DNA from: CAMPJU01 sp046566095
GTDB taxonomy: Bacteria; Pseudomonadota; Gammaproteobacteria; Xanthomonadales; Xanthomonadaceae
DNA length: 8,154 nucleotides
NCBI GenBank assembly: GCA_046566095.1
Contig: JBKHXI010000241.1
Location: 1-8,154, forward strand
Direction of reading: 5' to 3'
A model generated the notes under the pieces. It was not told the DNA's origin. It searched no databases and was given only the letters and a program-made list of their open reading frames with translations. Of this stretch, positions 6,436-8,154 are shown piece by piece. Made by a program: the position numbers and the translations under genes. The number at the start of each line of letters is the position of its first letter. Within the stretch, counting starts at the first letter, position 1.

Positions 6436-7328
6436 GCGGCGCGCCGGTCGCGGCCGCCGGCGACCGCGGCGAGCATGCGGTCGGCGATCCGCGCCTGCTC
6501 GCGCAGCAGCGGGTAGTCGGGGACGCGGTTGTCCCACTCCACCAGGGTCGGCACCGGCCCGGTCCGGGCCAGGACCCGCGCGTACAGCGCCCAGACCGCC
6601 GCGTCCACCGGCGCCCCGTGGTCGTCGATCAGCAGGCCGTCGCCGTCCGCGCCCTGTGCGGACGGATCGGGATCGACCGCGTGCCCGGCCAGGTGGATCT
6701 CGCCGACCGCCTCCAGCGGCAGCGCGTCCAGGTAGGCGTGCGGGTCCCGCCGCTGGTTGTGGCAGCTGACGTGGACGTTGTTCACGTCCAGCAGCAGGCC
6801 GCAGCCGGTGGCGCGCACGACCCGGGCGAGGAAGTCGGGCTCGTCGATGCTGCTGGCGCGGAACCCGAAATAGCTGCTGGGGTTCTCCAGCAGCATGCGC
6901 AGCCCGAGCCGCCGCTGCACGCGGTCGACATGGCGGCAGACGCGCTGCAGCGAGGCCTCGTCGTAGGGCACCGGCAGCAGGTCGTTGAGGAAGCGGCCGT
7001 CGTGGGTCGACCAGGCCAGGTGCTCGGAGAAGCAGGCCGGGCGATGGCGTTCGATCAGGCGCGCGAGCCGGTCCAGATGGGCCTCGTCCGGCGGCGCGCG
7101 GCCGCCCAGCGACAGGCCCACGCCGTGCAGCGACACCGGCATCCGCGCGCGCACCGCGGCCAGCCAGGCATGCGGCGCGCCGCCGGCCCCCATGTAGTTC
7201 TCGGCATGGACCTCGACGAACGCGGGCGGCTCGGCATCCGCGAGCAGCGCCTGCAGGTGCCGCGGCTTGAACCCGATGCCGGCGCGCGGCGGCAGCGCGG
7301 CTGCCGGCCGGTCGTGGTCGCTGCGCAT
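6432..7328 (-). CDS. bufB: DUF692 multinuclear iron peptide-modifying enzyme (BufB/MbnB family)
   Basis: A 298-residue TIM-barrel protein of the DUF692 family, which includes MbnB, HvfB and BufB. With its DUF2063 partner it oxidises cysteines of a precursor using O2 and a two- or three-iron centre; in bufferins the product is 5-thiooxazole. Likely ligand segments from the ATG start are EVHAENYM (39-46: His41, Glu43, Asn44), SLHGVGLSLG (His68), SEHLAW (Glu102, His103), LLENPSSYF (Glu148, Asn149), LLLDVNNVHVS (Asp181, Asn183, His186), EIHLAGH (Glu210, His212), DDHG (Asp236, His237) and VEWDN (Glu264). All usual metal-site motifs appear intact. The ATG at 7328 is preferred, but a GTG at 7340, directly after the bufA copy 2 stop, would add MPVA; neither has a clear ribosome site. 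The stop overlaps bufC. Confidence 0.95.
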   Translation of the reverse strand: MRSDHDRPAAALPPRAGIGFKPRHLQALLADAEPPAFVEVHAENYMGAGGAPHAWLAAVRARMPVSLHGVGLSLGGRAPPDEAHLDRLARLIERHRPACFSEHLAWSTHDGRFLNDLLPVPYDEASLQRVCRHVDRVQRRLGLRMLLENPSSYFGFRASSIDEPDFLARVVRATGCGLLLDVNNVHVSCHNQRRDPHAYLDALPLEAVGEIHLAGHAVDPDPSAQGADGDGLLIDDHGAPVDAAVWALYARVLARTGPVPTLVEWDNRVPDYPLLREQARIADRMLAAVAGGRDRRAA

Positions 7329-7340
7329 GGCGACCGGCAC

Positions 7341-7676
7341 TCAGCCGGTCGCCGCGGGCAGGGCCGCGTCGAACGCCTGCAGCTGGCCGTACCCGGTCGG
7401 CGAGCTGGGGGAAGGCGTGCTCAGGCAGCTGCCTTCGGGCACGTACGACCAGGCATTGCCCTGGTAGTCGACCTTGGAAGTGCCGGCGCAGGTAGTGCCG
7501 GGACCGGCGGCGCAGTCGTTGCGGCCGGCCAGGGCCACGCCGAAGCATTTTTCCCTGCCGTCGGCATCGGCGGTGGCCTGGTCCTGGGCCGGGTCGGGCC
7601 CGGAACGCGCGCAACCGGCGAGCAGGGCGATGCCGAGCGCCGCCGCGGACAGGGTGGACATCCTGGAAAGGGTCAT
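7341..7676 (-). CDS. bufA: DUF2282 bufferin-like precursor, copy 2, predicted lipoprotein
   Basis: A 111-residue precursor of the DUF2282 (BufA) family. The N-terminus (residues 1-22) ends in a clear lipobox, ALLAGC, with Cys22 as lipid site, where family members normally have a cleavable Sec signal. A polar linker (23-40, SGPDPAQDQATADADG) leads to the conserved core 42-84, with Cys44, Cys55, Cys63 and Cys84 spaced x10, x7, x20 exactly as in copy 1. The core differs from copy 1 at only six of 43 residues. The tail has SSPTGYGQL at 91-99. Ala23 follows the lipid cysteine, so transport to the outer membrane is expected. A GGAG at 7685-7688 lies 8 nt before the ATG at 7676; an ATG at 7661 is a weaker alternative. 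By inference bufB/bufC modify this copy too and it acts as an anchored metal binder at the periplasmic face. Confidence 0.9.
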   Translation of the reverse strand: MTLSRMSTLSAAALGIALLAGCARSGPDPAQDQATADADGREKCFGVALAGRNDCAAGPGTTCAGTSKVDYQGNAWSYVPEGSCLSTPSPSSPTGYGQLQAFDAALPAATG

Positions 7677-7699
7677 CTCATGTTCTCCATGGGGCGCGG

Positions 7700-7733
7700 G
7701 CCCGGCGCCGGCCCGGACGGCGCGGCGCCGGGC
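7700..7733 (-). other. Intercistronic hairpin between the two precursor genes
   Basis: A perfect 10-bp inverted repeat (GCCCGGCGCC at 7700-7709, GGCGCCGGGC at 7724-7733), extendable by one G-C pair inward, leaves a 12-nt loop. It lies wholly in the 65-bp gap between bufA copies 1 and 2. No U-run follows, so it is more likely an RNA-stability or partial-termination element than a full terminator. Confidence 0.5.
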
Positions 7734-7741
7734 AGGTCCGC

Positions 7742-8068
7742 TCAGCTGCGCTTGCGGGCCTGGCCGTCGCGCGGGGTGGCGTAGGGGGCGAGCTGGCCGT
7801 AGCCGGTGGGCGAACTCTTCGACTCGGTCTTCTCGCAGGTGCCGGCCGGCACGTAGCTCCAGGCATCGCCCTGGTAGTCGACCTTGGAAGTGCCGGCGCA
7901 GCTGGTGCCGGGGCCGGCGGCGCAGTCGTTCTGGCCGGCCAGGGCGACGCCGTAGCACTTCTCCTTGTCCGGCTTGGCGGCGGTGGCGGTACCCGCGGAC
8001 AGGGCGAGCGCCGAGCCGAAGGCGGCGGCGACGGCGAGGGTGGCGAGACGTGGGGTGCAGCAGGACAT
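7742..8068 (-). CDS. bufA: DUF2282 bufferin-like precursor, copy 1, secreted
   Basis: A 108-residue precursor of the DUF2282 (BufA1) family, first gene of the operon. Residues 1-30 form a Sec signal peptide with hydrophobic core LATLAVAAAFGSALALSAG and likely cleavage after TATA (ATA^A). The long signal serves as leader in this RiPP class. The core, 36-78, carries Cys38, Cys49, Cys57 and Cys78 (KEKCYG, NDCAAGPG, SCAG, VPAGTC). In characterised bufferins the middle two cysteines become 5-thiooxazoles and the outer pair can form a disulfide, giving a copper-binding periplasmic peptide; applying that here is inference. The tail has SSPTGYGQL at 85-93 and a basic end (QARKRS). The ATG at 8068 has an excellent AAGGAG site about 7 nt upstream, the best in the window, consistent with high expression. 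The promoter is at 8123-8148. Confidence 0.95.
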   Translation of the reverse strand: MSCCTPRLATLAVAAAFGSALALSAGTATAAKPDKEKCYGVALAGQNDCAAGPGTSCAGTSKVDYQGDAWSYVPAGTCEKTESKSSPTGYGQLAPYATPRDGQARKRS

Positions 8069-8122
8069 GGGCTTCTCCTTGGGAGGGGACGGCAGGGCGG
8101 TCGTCGCCGTGCCACAGGAGGA

Positions 8123-8148
8123 TTCGCCGCCGGGGCGCGAAAGGTTAC
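8123..8148 (-). promoter_or_regulatory. SigF-type ECF promoter (GTAACC-N16-CGAA) of the bufferin operon
   Basis: On the minus strand GTAACC (8148-8143) is followed by exactly 16 bases and CGAA (8126-8123). This is the -35/-10 pattern I recall for SigF-dependent promoters in Caulobacter. The -10 ends 54 bp before the bufA ATG, giving a leader of roughly 45-50 nt that contains the AAGGAG site. No other GTAACC noted in the window has CGAA at this spacing. Confidence 0.75.
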
Positions 8149-8154
8149 GTCCGC

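Noticed and set aside
5668..7614. Very long minus-strand open frame (648 codons) spanning the bufB region.
   Set aside because: Only its last 255 codons read as a real protein (bufC). The earlier part is Arg/Pro/Ala-rich and lies out of frame over bufB and bufA copy 2.
6228..7784. Long plus-strand open frame (518 codons) opposite bufB, bufC and the precursors.
   Set aside because: Composition is that of antisense low-complexity sequence and it runs against four well-supported genes.
7341..8068. Mobile-element or transposon origin for the duplicated precursor.
   Set aside because: Similarity is limited to the coding core; there are no terminal inverted repeats, target-site duplications or transposase.
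3782..8148. Reading the DUF692/DUF2063 pair as a methanobactin cluster.
   Set aside because: The precursors are DUF2282 peptides of over 100 residues with export signals, not short MbnA-type leaders, and no mbnT, mbnP or mbnH-like genes are present.

Overview
The window is very GC-rich, with short gaps, stop/start overlaps (ATGA, TGATG) and almost no non-coding space. The gene families and their order (wrbA–DUF2069, yihY–thioredoxin–acylphosphatase, ECF sigma–DUF1109) suggest a gammaproteobacterium of the Xanthomonadaceae/Lysobacteraceae type (Lysobacter, Luteimonas or Xanthomonas-like). This is inferred from protein character only; there is no rRNA or other phylogenetic marker.

Left part (1-1533, minus strand): a small operon reading right to left, wrbA (flavodoxin-like NAD(P)H:quinone oxidoreductase) -> DUF2069 membrane protein -> a short protein that is only the N-terminal domain of L-asparaginase. 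A perfect TATAAT hexamer and a 15-bp tandem repeat lie just upstream of the asparaginase gene.

Middle part (1611-3756, plus strand): divergent from wrbA across 77 bp is a three-gene operon coupled by two ATGA overlaps: a YihY/BrkB-family membrane protein with a long cytoplasmic C-terminal extension, a TlpA-like thioredoxin lipoprotein (WCSPC), and acylphosphatase. It converges on the next operon across 25 bp.

Right part (3782-8154, minus strand): a complete bufferin-type RiPP operon under an ECF sigma factor. In transcription order: two DUF2282 precursor peptides (bufA copies 1 and 2), DUF692 iron enzyme (bufB, MbnB relative), DUF2063 partner (bufC), DoxX-family membrane protein, SigF-type ECF sigma factor, and DUF1109/NrsF membrane anti-sigma factor. 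Upstream of the first precursor is GTAACC-N16-CGAA, the motif I recall for Caulobacter SigF promoters, so the operon probably controls its own sigma factor. By family knowledge, BufB/BufC convert precursor cysteines to 5-thiooxazoles, and the exported peptide sequesters excess copper (or a similar soft metal).

The family system is known, but this copy has less usual traits: the second precursor has a lipoprotein signal instead of a cleavable one, so it should be a membrane-anchored bufferin; both precursors share an SSPTGYGQL tail beyond the last cysteine, kept while every differing base there is silent; and a strong hairpin separates the two precursor genes. No mobile element, tRNA, rRNA or CRISPR array was seen. 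No gene-free stretch exceeds about 90 bases.
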